Source of the DNA: Sclerotiophoma versabilis
Taxonomy: Eukaryota > Ascomycota > Dothideomycetes > Pleosporales > Didymellaceae
Direction: 5' to 3'
Assembly: GCA_012274445.1 (NCBI GenBank)
Contig: JAAROD010000054.1
Location: forward strand, 496,001 to 560,000
Length of the DNA: 64,000 nucleotides
Under the pieces are notes generated by a model. The model ran no database searches. It had not been told where the DNA came from and saw nothing but the letters and a program-made list of their open reading frames with translations. Of the stretch, positions 42,801 through 54,022 are shown piece after piece. Each line of letters begins with the position of its first letter. Position 1 is the first letter of the stretch. The translations under genes were made by a program, and so were the position numbers.

Positions 42801-44156
42801 CACTCGACTTGCCGGCACCGGTGTTCCCCACCACACCGACCACCGTGCGCTTCCGCTTCGCTTGAGGTACAAGCTTGTCGATAGATTCCACCCAGGCCTG
42901 AGCGTCAGGACCGGAGGCAGCGTGACTTGAAAATGACTGCTTAAAATCCTCCAGTACTTTCAGGGATTGTTGTACACCTGCTTCTAATACTTCTGGGTTT
43001 TCTTGCTTTATGATCTTACGTATGAACTCATCCGTAGGCTTGACTTCGCCCTGGGTTTCTTGCTCTGGAGAAGGTTCGCGGTTGAAGAAATTGCCGGCAT
43101 CAAACGGTTGCGACAGCTCGTCCTCAACCTCGTTATGAAAGAGAGGCAGCGACCGAGGTTCATGTTGAACAAGAGACGGCAGAGAGGTAACATGTGCACC
43201 GACGGCGTCTGTCTGTGGCACACCTGGAGGCGACGCATGATCTGGACTTTGCGGAGGAGATCTGACAACCAGCGGGCGATTGGGTGGGATGTACTGTGTA
43301 CTGTGAGATGGTTCAGCCTTTACATTTGGTGGTGCAGCAAATTTTTGAGCTACTCCTTTGCTTGTCGGCTGCACTAAATCTAAAGCAGTGGTAGAATGTG
43401 GCTGGATGACAGGTGCTTCCGGAGCACTTGGTGTTCTCGGTAACAGCGGCTGCCCGTTCTGCTGGCGCTGACCAAAAGATTCTATCGGAGAACGATACGT
43501 TTCTTGCAAAGGATACTGATGAAACGGGGCCTTGGAGCTTGTCTGCATATGTGCTGTGTTGGGTACCTGTGGCGACATCCGTCCATGGTCGAAACTGGCT
43601 GCGGGAGCACCCGCTTGCTTCTCGTCCTGCAGCTCATTTTTTGTGCGAGTGGTAAGAGGGGTAACAGGAGAAGCGGTTCTGGTTGAGTTTGACACCCCAT
43701 TGGGTGTTTGCGAAGGTGTTGATGGTGCCGATACTCCAGTATTCAGAGACACCATGGCTGCGCGGACAGCGCGAAAGACAACGAGCTCGGATCCTACACC
43801 CATGATGTCCTTGAGAGTCTTTTTCTTGTCCATAACACCATCTCGAGACACCAAGTGAAAATCTGGAAAGCCTTGACGATCCTCATAAGTCTGATAAATC
43901 TTCTCGAGCGTGATTTTCTGTTTCAGTTAGTAACAAGTTTCGATCGGTCTGAGTGATCATAGTGGAATAGACTTACAGCATGCCCTATCATCCAAATAAA
44001 ATCAAACTCGTCAAAAGGTTGTCGCGGATCTTTGTCATGAAGCAGAACACCAACCCAGCATCGCTTCGGCTTCAGGGGCTGATCTGGTATTGCCCGAACC
44101 GCCCTCCGCTCAAAGTTGTCCCAATCCATTGGTGTCATGTTGCTCGACTGACACAT
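39801..44156 (-). CDS. Giant dynamin/SLIP-GC-like GTPase
   Basis: Exons 44156-43977, 43917-40763 and 40710-39801 give 1414 residues (an ATG at 44138 is an alternative start). The N-terminus is folded (PMDWDNFERRAV, DEFDFIWMIGHA), then ~230 disordered Pro/Ser-rich residues. The GTPase domain has P-loop GNTGAGKSS near residues 424-432, an RACTAVVTEI switch-type motif and the G3 motif VDLPGVHDSNAA. G4 is uncertain. Long coiled coils follow, broken by an acidic, basic-patched insert (KSTKRKKAGSAKKSRKKH, then an Asp/Glu run) that looks like a nuclear signal. The motif GGLAWATYKAVVRRDGVY and the SAGHRDFNSEL-VEPI junction, spanning the 52-nt intron, are typical of fungal homologues of the vertebrate nuclear GTPase SLIP-GC. 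Cellular role in fungi unknown. Confidence 0.88.
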
Positions 44157-44972
44157 GTGATAGCTCGATAAGCCACAGATGTGTTCAAGAGTTCGCGCAA
44201 GACTACCCGTTACGCGCTAGAAGTGTCCATTTGTCCGTGAATGCCGCAACTGTTTTCAAAGTGACAGTAACAATAGTCAGGAAACAAAAACAGAGAAAAT
44301 GCCTCCCTGGGGCGTGTTGCAAACCAACAGGCAGTAGCTTTGTGGGTTGACTGCAGCAAACGAGTTCGAATGCAAGGTGACGGACAGGTAGAGCAAACAT
44401 AGACGGTGCGGGGCTACCAACGCGTATCCCTGCTAGCTTCTACCTAACGCGAGCTCACGTGATGAGAGAAGGCGCAACCGTTGCTTTCGCCTTGGCGTTC
44501 CTTTCACCTGCATCAATCTCGACCGCCGCATTTATACTTTGGATATGTGTACCAGGTTGTGATATGAATTAATACCTGGTAAATCCTTTCTGAGCCGCCC
44601 TAAGGTCCAGCACTCTATCGCTGCCGATAAACCGCCCACTGCGTATTTCTTTGACCAGACCTCTCCACTATCAAACGGCACGCAGTTATTATTGTACAGA
44701 TGCGTTGCGCATGGTTCTATATGTGTAGATCTCACGTTATTTTGACAATGTGTTGTTGTTTTAGTTAAGAAGTATGAAGGTACGGTGTTGTTGTCTTGTC
44801 TTTGTTTTAGTTTGTTCCCTTTCAGAACTACTCAATTCTCGCAACTATAACTACGCCGCTTTGTTCGGTGGCTCTGGTAACTATCTCACACAATGTTGAG
44901 TCTCAAACTATGTATAAATTGCGGGAGTCCACCGGAGACTTACCATCATGATCAATTCTCCGCGTAAGTTAA
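44157..44972. other. Divergent intergenic region, GTPase / zincin-like gene
   Basis: About 815 bases between head-to-head starts; T-rich from about 44750 to 44820. No gene or defined element recognised. Confidence 0.5.
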
Positions 44973-46439
44973 ATGGCAGATTCACGCCGACGCATGAAGC
45001 GCGCTGATATCGCACCAAGTTCTAGTGTCAACAGCATCATCAATGCTGCCAACAAGAACGATCGTTTTAAACTGCTTGAGGATGATACAGTTCTCTCTGC
45101 GAATCTCACTAACCCGATTCATCCCCTCTTTCGTCAACTCGAGGGTGAAGACCAGCTACAATTAGCGTTGCAGCTAGCATCGCACTTTCTCCTGCATGAC
45201 CGACTACTAGAGTTCTTCATACCATTGTTATACGGACGCGAGATGCATGACTTGCGATCTGCGAAGAAGTACCTCTGCGATCCTCTCGTACATGCATCCA
45301 AAGCAATACAAGCGCGACTGCTTTCAGCCGTACGCCAAGCCTTGCAATGCCTCGCTGACCGAGTGGATATCAGCTTCGTAAGCCAACAGAAGCAACAGGT
45401 GTATGCTCGCACGATCTCGAACAATAGTGTAATGCCGCTGACGTCGAGCTGTTGTCAAAGCTTCCAAGAGAAAGTATCTCCTAAGATCGAAATTACTGAT
45501 AAGTTCCTAAAGTTCTACAGCGATGCAGATGGGTACGCTAAGGCATCTCGTTGCGCCCGGTATCGACATGACTTTCTCTTTGCTACCACACTTGTACATG
45601 AGGTAGTGCATGCTGTAGGCGTGATGCGTCGAGGTAACTTCATAGAGCCTCACTATCGAATGGACTATCCCGAGACCGAATGGGGCTATGCTTGGGAAAA
45701 CTTTCTATTTGGTAGCGTCTTCAACCCGTTGGAGAAGAAGAAACCTGGTACACATCTGTTGATGCGTAAAGTCTGGGCTGACGTCAACTTGGCAAATGCG
45801 AAGGGCGGTAAGGAATACTGCGATGTTTCCATGTCCTGGATCGCACAATGGTTCCGTACCGAGACTTGGAACATCATCGCAGAGAAGGGCCCAACCGCTA
45901 TCGCTCCACCAACGACTCACTTTAAAATACAGGTGTCTGAGAAGCTTGGTGCATGGGTCGTGTACTCAAGCAACCATGATGTACGCAAAGATATCGCAGA
46001 TTTGTACACACGATGGCAAAAGCACGGTCACCACATCAATCCCGAAGAGCTTCCTCTCGAAGGTCGACGACTCTCACATAAGATCTACTATAACGAGCGC
46101 ACAATAGCAGAGCTACAAGAGTCCAATATGCCGGTACCTTCACGACTGCGTGAGGCGCCCAACCCTTTTCTTGTTCAGAATCTGCTGTCAACAACCAAGC
46201 CTGATCCTAGCATTAAGGGGCCACACTTAGTAGTAAATAAGCTGCCGCAACCGACAACAGCGCCTCTTGTTCCAGCCTATTGCAAGTCCTCACCATGCAG
46301 GACTCAGCGGAAGCGACGAGCGAACGCAGATAGTGGTGACGACTGCCTACCGAAGGCTGCACAACGCGACCTTCGCACAAGGTGTATGCGCGATGCTTCT
46401 TGCGACATCTACACGATCTCAAAGAAGGTAGCATTATGA
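44973..46439 (+). CDS. Hypothetical zincin-like protein with HEVVH motif
   Basis: Intronless, 488 residues, starting MADSRRRMKRAD. The motif TLVHEVVHAVGV (around residue 212) is the HExxH signature of zinc metallopeptidases; a possible third ligand lies downstream in YPETEWGYAWENF (E-x-x-x-x-x-x-E). Before it are helices (LQLALQLASHFLLHDRLLEFF) and a segment ISFVSQQKQQ. After it comes VFNPLEKKKPGTHLLMRKV. The C-terminal ~100 residues are basic and disordered (QRKRRANADSGDD). No signal peptide, so not a secreted protease. The layout recalls SprT-like proteins, but the spacing of the third ligand cannot be settled by eye, and catalytic activity is an inference from the motif. Confidence 0.75.
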   Translation: MADSRRRMKRADIAPSSSVNSIINAANKNDRFKLLEDDTVLSANLTNPIHPLFRQLEGEDQLQLALQLASHFLLHDRLLEFFIPLLYGREMHDLRSAKKYLCDPLVHASKAIQARLLSAVRQALQCLADRVDISFVSQQKQQVYARTISNNSVMPLTSSCCQSFQEKVSPKIEITDKFLKFYSDADGYAKASRCARYRHDFLFATTLVHEVVHAVGVMRRGNFIEPHYRMDYPETEWGYAWENFLFGSVFNPLEKKKPGTHLLMRKVWADVNLANAKGGKEYCDVSMSWIAQWFRTETWNIIAEKGPTAIAPPTTHFKIQVSEKLGAWVVYSSNHDVRKDIADLYTRWQKHGHHINPEELPLEGRRLSHKIYYNERTIAELQESNMPVPSRLREAPNPFLVQNLLSTTKPDPSIKGPHLVVNKLPQPTTAPLVPAYCKSSPCRTQRKRRANADSGDDCLPKAAQRDLRTRCMRDASCDIYTISKKVAL

Positions 46440-47964
46440 TCACTGAGCTCTTAGAATCCTCCTGTCTCTGCTACTCAGTATGAGCTCAGTCTTTTGTTTC
46501 GTATGTACACATTCGTTTACATCTTATCTGTAATGTTGTAAAGTGCTCATCATTTCTTTATTGCTACACTCGTGCCTACCAACGGAAGTCGGCTTATGCC
46601 CCATCGATCATTTTGCCCAAACTGATTGATCACGATGCAGTACATCGCCCCTTCATAAGATCACATGTACATCATCGGCATCCATCAGCTATCACATGAG
46701 TCATTGTAAGCATGAACGCTCGATGTTGTTGTTTCTATTTTCGGTCGCTGCACTAGAACGCTGTTTCCGAGCCGCGCCTGACACCTGCATATACACAGCC
46801 TCGCTCTCGGCTTCCACCCGTCGCCCCAATCCAAGATTTTGTCGCACAACGGAGCCCATACCGTATGTAGATCTCCGAATCCGTCTGTTGAAGCGAGGCG
46901 TTTTGACTATCGGAGCGGGACGTTTTGAGAGTTTGAACGCTTTTGATGTTGATCTCTTCTGCGTTCTTTGCATTTTGCGTCGATACGAAGTGGCGAGTGC
47001 AGCGTTTTGGGCTCGCTATCTAAAGTGGCTGCATAGTTGGTCTTACATAGCTTACTCAATACAGAAATGCGACAGATTGCATGATGCCTCTCTCTAACAA
47101 CGGGATTAGAGGTGAGCAACTTTAGGTTCGTCCTGCCTGATCAAACTTTCCAGCCCCCAACCACCCCGCACTGTGCTTGGACACTTCTAGTAGCGTAGGC
47201 GTTCTTTTACATCAGCTGTACCGTTTCTGTGCTTCATCTCAGCACATTTGTCAATTTGAAATCATTGGCTTCCGGGTTTGGGCTTGGGTTGGTTGCAGCA
47301 ACTTCATCCACTCTGAACGATGACTATGGTGAGATGAATCCGGACGGCTTTCCACCCGAATGACACAGGTTACGGCGTGGTGAACGAAGAAACACGACTG
47401 CGCATTGCCGAATGATCGACACGAGTACCAGCACCCCTTACCCGCAGGCATCAGCAATACCTTCTAGCGTGCTTCTATGCGGCAGGATGTAAGCCAACGC
47501 GAACTCTTAGCTTGCTAATCCTTCAATATTGTTGGTCCCTTTAACAGCCACGTTATAGGTCAGACGATTCGGCAACCATGTAGTGTAAGCGATACGGGAG
47601 TTCATATGGTAGATTCCTAGGCTCTTTGCAAGGCGTATAGCTGAATACCGATCTATCTCTTGGCCATTTTGTGATCGAATCGTACTCATGTACTCAAACA
47701 TCTGTAAAGACATGTCCGTTCGCGGTGTGTGAATCATTGGATGCTCTATAGGGCATGGTTTTGAGGATAGGTTGGAAATATCGTAGTTGTTATGTACATT
47801 CAAATTGTAATGAAGCATAAACAGGAGAAAAAAAGGAGCCGGGTGTGTAACCCAGAGTGTAGTGATCAAGCGAGGGTATCTCTTGCGCTGAAATGATGGT
47901 GATCAACGCCATAATCGCATAGGAAAATTGTGAAAATGTGACGCAATACGTGTTGAGGAACATG
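46440..47964. other. Long convergent intergenic region, no supported gene
   Basis: About 1.5 kb between convergent genes, A/T-richer than neighbouring coding DNA. Frames at 46701-46973 and 47507-47869 (minus) have no domain and no partner exons; not called. Confidence 0.5.
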
Positions 47965-49170
47965 TCAGCTTCTTCTGCCACTGGCACCACGCCATCTCGC
48001 TTCCAATTCTCTTGCCCTCGACGCTGCTTCTGCCCGTTTCCTGGCGTTCATATCGGCTTGGCTCTGTGCATAGTCAGGAAGCTCGTCGTCGTCAGGCGAG
48101 TGATCCTCATCGAGACCCAACAACTCCAATTCGGCGTTGACTGCATTCATGTGTGGTGTAGGGTTGGGATGCCAGGGTTGAAACGTTTCTTGACGTAGAC
48201 TGCTCGACATAGGCGCAGACACAGACCGTGAAGACGTTAGCGGCGGTTCGAAGCTCTGCCAACTTGCAGTCTGATGTGTACGATCGGGTATTGGTGCTGG
48301 TATGTATTGAGCTGGGACCGGGGTTGGGCCATCGCTAGGCCTACGTGCGAAAAGGGAACTATGTAATCGGTTCGGGCCGTTTGGTGACCACAGGTCAGGA
48401 TCATTTGGGAGTCCAGTTGTTGCTTCCACAAAAAGATGGAATTGTGATGGATCAGCGAACGGTTCGGTCGGAGATAGCCATGTGTGTGGTCGTGGTTTGC
48501 TAGATACGCTACTTCGCGCTGTAGGACTGAGTACTGTAGTGTCCGGAAATGTTCGCACTCGTGTAGGTGAAACTTGAGAAGGTGGGTGAAGTGGGCCAAC
48601 GTGTGATGGATACTCTTGTCTAGCAGCGTAGGACTGGTAATGAATTGTATCTTGAGAGGCGGGGTTTGCTGACTGGACGCGAGTAAAAGGTGGTGGATAC
48701 AAGGGGGTGGAGTCGTGACTTTGTTCGTATGGTGAGTTCGGCATGCTGCGACAATACTGTTGCTGGTAGTGGCCGTGTATATCCACACTTAAATGAGCTT
48801 CTGCAGACAGATGGCGCTGACGATGGGAGTGTGGCTCAGGTTGCAGGCACGATGGGTCGAGATGGTTGCTCGAAGACCGACCCCGCAAGAAAGACCGAAA
48901 TGTGGCCTGCTTCCGACTTTTCCTCTCTGTTTCGGATGGAGGAGGAGGCAGTGACTTATTGATGTCTGGTGCTGCAGAGAATGCGGGGACTGATGATGGT
49001 AATTGAGACGAACTTGAAGTCATCGAGCCCATACTCAAACGACTTGATGTGGTGCGGTACGCCGACTGCTCAGACTGAAGATGCATGTCAAAGCTGGGCA
49101 AGTTGAACCAAAGCTCAGTGTTGTCTTCAGCTCTGCCTCTAGACCTTGACCCTGAACGCTCATTAGCCAT
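47965..49170 (-). CDS. Ser/Pro-rich hypothetical protein
   Basis: About 401 residues from the ATG at 49170 (MANERSGSRSRGR); the frame is open to 49539, so an upstream start is possible. Low-complexity throughout: Ser-rich (SRLSMGSMTSSSSQLPSS), Lys/Arg patch (ETERKSRKQATFRSFLRGRS), many S-P sites. More conserved-looking blocks are LPPPPSE and FADPSQFHLFVEATTGLPND. The C-terminus is ELLGLDEDHSPDDDELPDYAQSQ followed by a charged helix rich in Ala and Arg. The LPDY-x-x-S motif recurs in fungal regulatory proteins. Probably a cytosolic phosphoprotein; function unknown. Confidence 0.65.
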   Translation of the reverse strand: MANERSGSRSRGRAEDNTELWFNLPSFDMHLQSEQSAYRTTSSRLSMGSMTSSSSQLPSSVPAFSAAPDINKSLPPPPSETERKSRKQATFRSFLRGRSSSNHLDPSCLQPEPHSHRQRHLSAEAHLSVDIHGHYQQQYCRSMPNSPYEQSHDSTPLYPPPFTRVQSANPASQDTIHYQSYAARQEYPSHVGPLHPPSQVSPTRVRTFPDTTVLSPTARSSVSSKPRPHTWLSPTEPFADPSQFHLFVEATTGLPNDPDLWSPNGPNRLHSSLFARRPSDGPTPVPAQYIPAPIPDRTHQTASWQSFEPPLTSSRSVSAPMSSSLRQETFQPWHPNPTPHMNAVNAELELLGLDEDHSPDDDELPDYAQSQADMNARKRAEAASRARELEARWRGASGRRS

Positions 49171-51681
49171 CGTGCCCTCTCCTTCTGGCACGCCACTGTC
49201 AGTTTGGTCGAAAGGGAACGTCGAAGCAATCGGTCTTGCTAGCGATAGTTCGTGATAAGCAGATTTAGTAATTGTTGTTGAAACAGTAAGCAGCTGGTAG
49301 TCTGCAAGCATACTCAAATATGCTGAGGTTGTATCGTAAGAGGAATATCGAGGCTGTAACTGTGCCCTCGGATACGCAGGGGTAGACAGGCCAGGCAAGT
49401 CTGACAGCGATAGTGTGGTCGTGTGGAGATGGAGCTGCAGCTGTATGGCGTGCGCTAATGCACAGAGGAACTTCAGCCAATTTAAAAAGCTGAACACCGA
49501 ATTGGAGCGCCAGATACTAGTCGAGATCAGCGATACCAAAGCTGTCGGTGTTCCGAGCGTGCGGTCAGTTCAGGTAGGACGGGAGGAGTGTGTTTATGGG
49601 CGGGATTGACCGAACAGCGTGGCTCTGAGTGGCAGTGGCAGCCGCGCGCAGGGACAGGGCGCGCGCGACTAGGTGGGCAATACTTTGTGTAGAGGTCGGA
49701 AGAAGGGACTCCTTGCAGTAGGATCAGAAATGCTTGGTACTCCCATGTTAGAGAACTTGGGTCCTAACGGGGCGGAGGCAAAGAAGATGCTGGCCTGACT
49801 GCTCTCGTGCCCGCACGGAGATTAGTTTACACCAAGTGGTTCTTTGAAGGATCTCTTTGACCTAGCCTTACGCGGTGAACACAAGGATCCTAGGCGATGT
49901 CGACCTCCACAATCTTGAATCACTCCACAACCTTTGATCATCGCTTCAAAAAGGCCTAACGTGCTAGGTACGAGATAAACGGATACGGACCATATGCTGC
50001 GACCTCAGAGGAGACCCTGCACGTGGAAGGCCTGATACGGAGCCAAGTTGTGGTTTCGACACTTGCTCGCGCGAGCACCAGGCGACAAGCCCGTCTTTCC
50101 TCAGCAGCGGCCACTTTGGAGTAGCTTCGTAGACTTCTGCATGACAGTGCGACTAGAAACGGAAATGTAAAAATGGTAAGCTAGACAAGTGGCAGTGATG
50201 TGCAGGATAATGATCCGCTAAGAAGAGCACTGCCCCACCTATTTTTGGAAGGAACGGCGCGCTAGCGCACACGACAAAGCAAACGAGGCCGACCCTGTGT
50301 TCTCTACTACATCACAACGAAGCCTATGATGGCAGCATCATCATGACACCCGAGGATGGCGTCTGTCAACACAATTGTGGCTCTCCACATTTTTCTGTCA
50401 CAAGAACTTCGCTGATGCTACCTGCCTCGCTTGGACTCCTTGATCCGCTCGAATGCAACGGCAAAAGTAATCCGCTGCACGTCATGTCCGCGGCGTTTCT
50501 CCTGAATCATGGCATTTGCTTGGAGTTCCTCTATTTCTCGCTGGACCGATTGTTCTGTTGCCATGCTGAGAGATGTTGATCTCTTTGCTTCTTCGGCGTC
50601 TATCGAAGCTCTGTGATTCCCCAACATGTGGACATGCAACATTTCGGCGACCGCGCCGCTGTTCTGCACCATACTGATATGCAGAATACCAAAGGGGCTC
50701 AAGAAAGCGCGCAGTAGCATCGTCATCACAAGATGACGCTTTGAACTGCTGATGGCTCTATCCAAGTTTATATCCGCTGTCAGTTTACTCGATACAACAC
50801 CAAACTTCGCTATCTGAAACGCTCGATGAATCGACAGCGACAATGTCAGGCTTTACTGCAAGGGCTCTGCTGGCGTTCAGTTCCCCAACCGAAACGGGCT
50901 TAATTGGGGTTTCTAGCACTTAGATATCTGTGCGCGAGGACCTACAGTCTCATCTCAACCGCCGAACGCGTTGCGAAGGTCCGAGAACCAGCAACGATCC
51001 TTGGGAGGTAGCAAATTGGTAATCGGACAGCTGGATGCCGTTGGGGGGCCTGATTCATCTCCACTCAAGTCCAAACCCCACATTGTGCCGTGATCAGCCA
51101 TCAGCCAAGGCATCATAGGCTTCTCATAGGGTATTGTTAGTGCAAACTCCCCCACGGAACAGGCCTGCTATGTCCAAAGCAAAGTCTACTCCACACGATC
51201 CATGCAAGGCAGATTTCTCCTTGTAGGTCAAACTACGCGGAATTGCCGATGGACACGCGACGATTAACAAGAAATTGCGGCTCGCAATTTCATACAGTGC
51301 ATGTAAAGATGCATTCAGCCCACAAAACCCAGCCTCCTCGGAAGCCATAAACTTGACTTCATATGTAACGTTGTTGATTTGGTAACATCATGACCTATCT
51401 GCAAACACTCCTTAATAACCTCAAAAAGGAGAAGTTACCGGAGCACAAGGTACAGGCAAGCCGCAAGTGAAGTTATAGTTACACGCGGCTCATGATTGCT
51501 GTCCGCACAACAAAAAATAGATTGGTTGGCAATCCAAAAATGTGTTCGGACATGCGGCCAGGACATAACGGTGAGCTTGAGCGGATAAGAGGGGGCCATT
51601 GATGGTCAGCTCTAAATTGACAAGAGAGTACATTTTCAATTGCCTCTTATAATGAAACCTCTCACAGATTTCTTGCCTAAT
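49171..51681. other. Long intergenic region (2.5 kb), no supported gene
   Basis: Contains the promoter side of the Ser/Pro-rich gene and the 3' flank of the membrane-protein gene. Minus-strand frames at 50418-50843 and 51124-51348 are the only ones with partly protein-like composition; neither can be extended by splice sites or matched to a family. Could hold gene relics. Confidence 0.45.
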
Positions 51682-52889
51682 TCATACTATAGACTCTTCT
51701 TTCCTCGGTGCAGACTCTGACCGCAATACGCTGATGTCGCTCGACCAAGTATCGGACGCATCATCCAACTTCATGCCCTTCTCTTGAATGCTTGTGTCTT
51801 TGCCTTCGCCCAGTCTCCAAGTGAGCATGTTCCTCAGTCTAATTGTACCCGAGACCAAAAAGAAGATTGCAATAATACCAGCAGCATACCCCAGAACATG
51901 CAAGACGATGCTGGCATTTCCATGGGCGGGGTTCAGCCACTCGTAGACATAGAATCCTTGTGTTAACCTGGTCACGTATGCGAGACCAAGATAGATGGAC
52001 AAGATAAGCAGAACGACGCTGAGGTGTGAGATCGGCGGTGGCTCTGTGGCAGGCAGCAGGATTTCGACGATGGCAAATACCGAGTTCAAACCGTGGACTG
52101 AAAGATTCATCCATTGTTCGAAACGACCGGCCGGCCATCCGCTGTTCATGGTGCCCCAGAACACAATGGTGACCAGGAAGGGCATGCTTGTTATGCATGA
52201 GTAGTACAAGGAATGCATAACCTGAAGTGGTTTGGGCCAGTTGTGCAGCCATGTGCGCTCCTTGAAAGCAAACATGAAGGTATGCACGCTGGATACTAAG
52301 AAGTAAAACTGTCGATCAAGTTGTGAGCCCGAATTCCTTCTTATGAATCGCAGTTTATGCTTACGCCAAGGGACCAGAAGGTTAGATAAGTGAAGAAGCT
52401 GAATGACTGGCCAATGGCGGCCTCGCTTTGGTGGATCTTGTATGAACCGATGTTGACATCCTTCAGGCCGATGGTCGCGGTGTTATTCGCGAGCCAACTG
52501 TAGGAGACGATGATAGTTGTGAAGCTGTAAATGCAGAGAACAGCGCGGATGCATGCAAGAACAAGAGGAGAGACGAAGTATGAAGTAACGAATGTTTTCG
52601 AGGGGTCGAAACAGCCGTTGGAGGGGACACCCCAAGCTTCGTATGTGAAGAGCTGCATAACTTCAGTGAAGAAGATGACGATGTCTGAGAAGGAGTGGAC
52701 GCAGATCAAGGCTGCTACAAGGAATTTGATATAAGCAAGAAACGATGAAGCGCTCTGCGACTTGACTTCTCTTTAGGTTCTAGTGCCGATATTTGTACTC
52801 AGACATGCAACATACTCGACGTGTCTCTCAAGGTCCTGAGTCAATACATCTGTGCAGCCGCACACTCCGTCTCGCACCATCAACGCCAT
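51682..52889 (-). CDS. Multi-pass integral membrane protein (possibly FAR-17a/AIG1-like)
   Basis: Exons 52889-52816, 52770-52365 and 52308-51682 give 368 residues. The 45-nt first intron (GTATGT...CCTAAAG) is the least certain junction but closes in phase; the second (GTAAGC...GACAG) is clear. About six hydrophobic helices: SSFLAYIKFLVAALICVHSF, FVSPLVLACIRAVLCIYSF, FFTYLTFWSLGFYFLVSSV, SMPFLVTIVFWGTM, ISHLSVVLLILSIYLGLAYV and YAAGIIAIFFLVSGTI. The motif EILLPATEPPPISH resembles the P-R-T-x-P-P-P loop of fungal FAR-17a/AIG1-like proteins. The C-terminal tail is Ser/Asp-rich and cytosolic. No catalytic residues identified with confidence. Confidence 0.7.
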
Positions 52890-54022
52890 AATCGATAGGC
52901 AACATGCCACTCTCAGCACCACCATGCAGAACCGTTCGCTGCACATCCATTCCCTGTCAGCTATCTTGCCCTATTGAGCCAGATCATGCTTGTCGCCTAT
53001 CCATACGCAGCATCTCGACCGTCTCCGGTCAAGACACTTACAACGCCATAGCCTTGCGCCTTACGCCAGCCCCACAACATCGCATGGCAAAAGCACGCGT
53101 TGGTAGGCGCCTACACCGAGTTCAGCACATCTGCTCACCTCCATTTCGGCGGGCACTATGGAACTAGTTCGGCACTCGCGAGATCGTGCTTGAATCTGGT
53201 CTGTGTTTAGGTGTTGATTCGACGCTGAGCTGAAAGTGGACAAAGTTTTGATGGACCAATCAAACATACGGCTGAAGGGGCTGGATACGGACTAGTGAGT
53301 GCCGAATCTGGTTTAACGGCTAACCTCGCGTACGTCTTCAGCCGCATCGTGCAAGCCACGCGTGTACGGGGCGCGCGATGTTATCGACACAGCAACACCA
53401 TGAAGTGGGACTTTCAATACATATGCACGAGAACGAAATGAGAAAAGGGGTGGTGAAGCCACATCAGAACCGTCAGTACTCGAACGCAGAGCCTCATATC
53501 TGAGCGACGGCAATACCGAAAATGCATACCATTCTTCTTCCTCAACAAACCCACTTTCCAGCTCCAGAGCACAGCATTTGTGTCACCGCTAGCGGGAATT
53601 GTATGGCAACGCACCAAGAACACGGTCTGTTCAGTCTGTCACTTTGTCTCTCAAAGCATTGATGCTGGCTTACACTGTCGACGTCATGTTGCACGAAGAT
53701 TGAATACCATCCACACTGAACTTACAAAATGCTTCAGGGTACCCTCAGAGACTCTAACAGTCTGATCTTACTGGTCGGTTAGAGGATCATCGTGCAGGTC
53801 TCTAATGTATGGTAATAGTGAGATCTTTCTACTGGCCATGTTTGTGGAGGTAAGGGCCACCGCAGCCGCGCAAGAATGTGACTTGCCCAAGGGAAGATTA
53901 GTATCTGCTCATATGGAACGCGCAAGATGAGCAAGATAAGAATCACTTCATCTGCCGTCACTGGAATATATCCTCGGTCCTCGCAGTATTCCGTAACGAC
54001 TTCTTGCGCTTCTAAACGCACG
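52890..54022. other. Divergent intergenic region; may hide first exon of WSC gene
   Basis: About 1.1 kb. The WSC gene downstream lacks a signal peptide at its first in-phase ATG, so a short leader exon probably lies in the last few hundred bases. I could not identify it with certainty. Confidence 0.4.

Noticed and set aside
44940..44990. Possible mini first exon MINSP joined to the zincin-like frame
   Set aside because: The implied intron would be only about 17 nt, too short to splice.
46701..46973. Arg-rich minus-strand frame
   Set aside because: Overlaps a similarly long plus-strand frame and neither shows conserved motifs.
47507..47869. Minus-strand frame of 120 codons downstream of the Ser/Pro-rich gene
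   Set aside because: A/T-rich spacer composition, no domain, no partner exons.
50418..50843. Minus-strand frame of 141 codons, partly protein-like
   Set aside because: No recognised family and no extension by splice sites; possible gene relic only.
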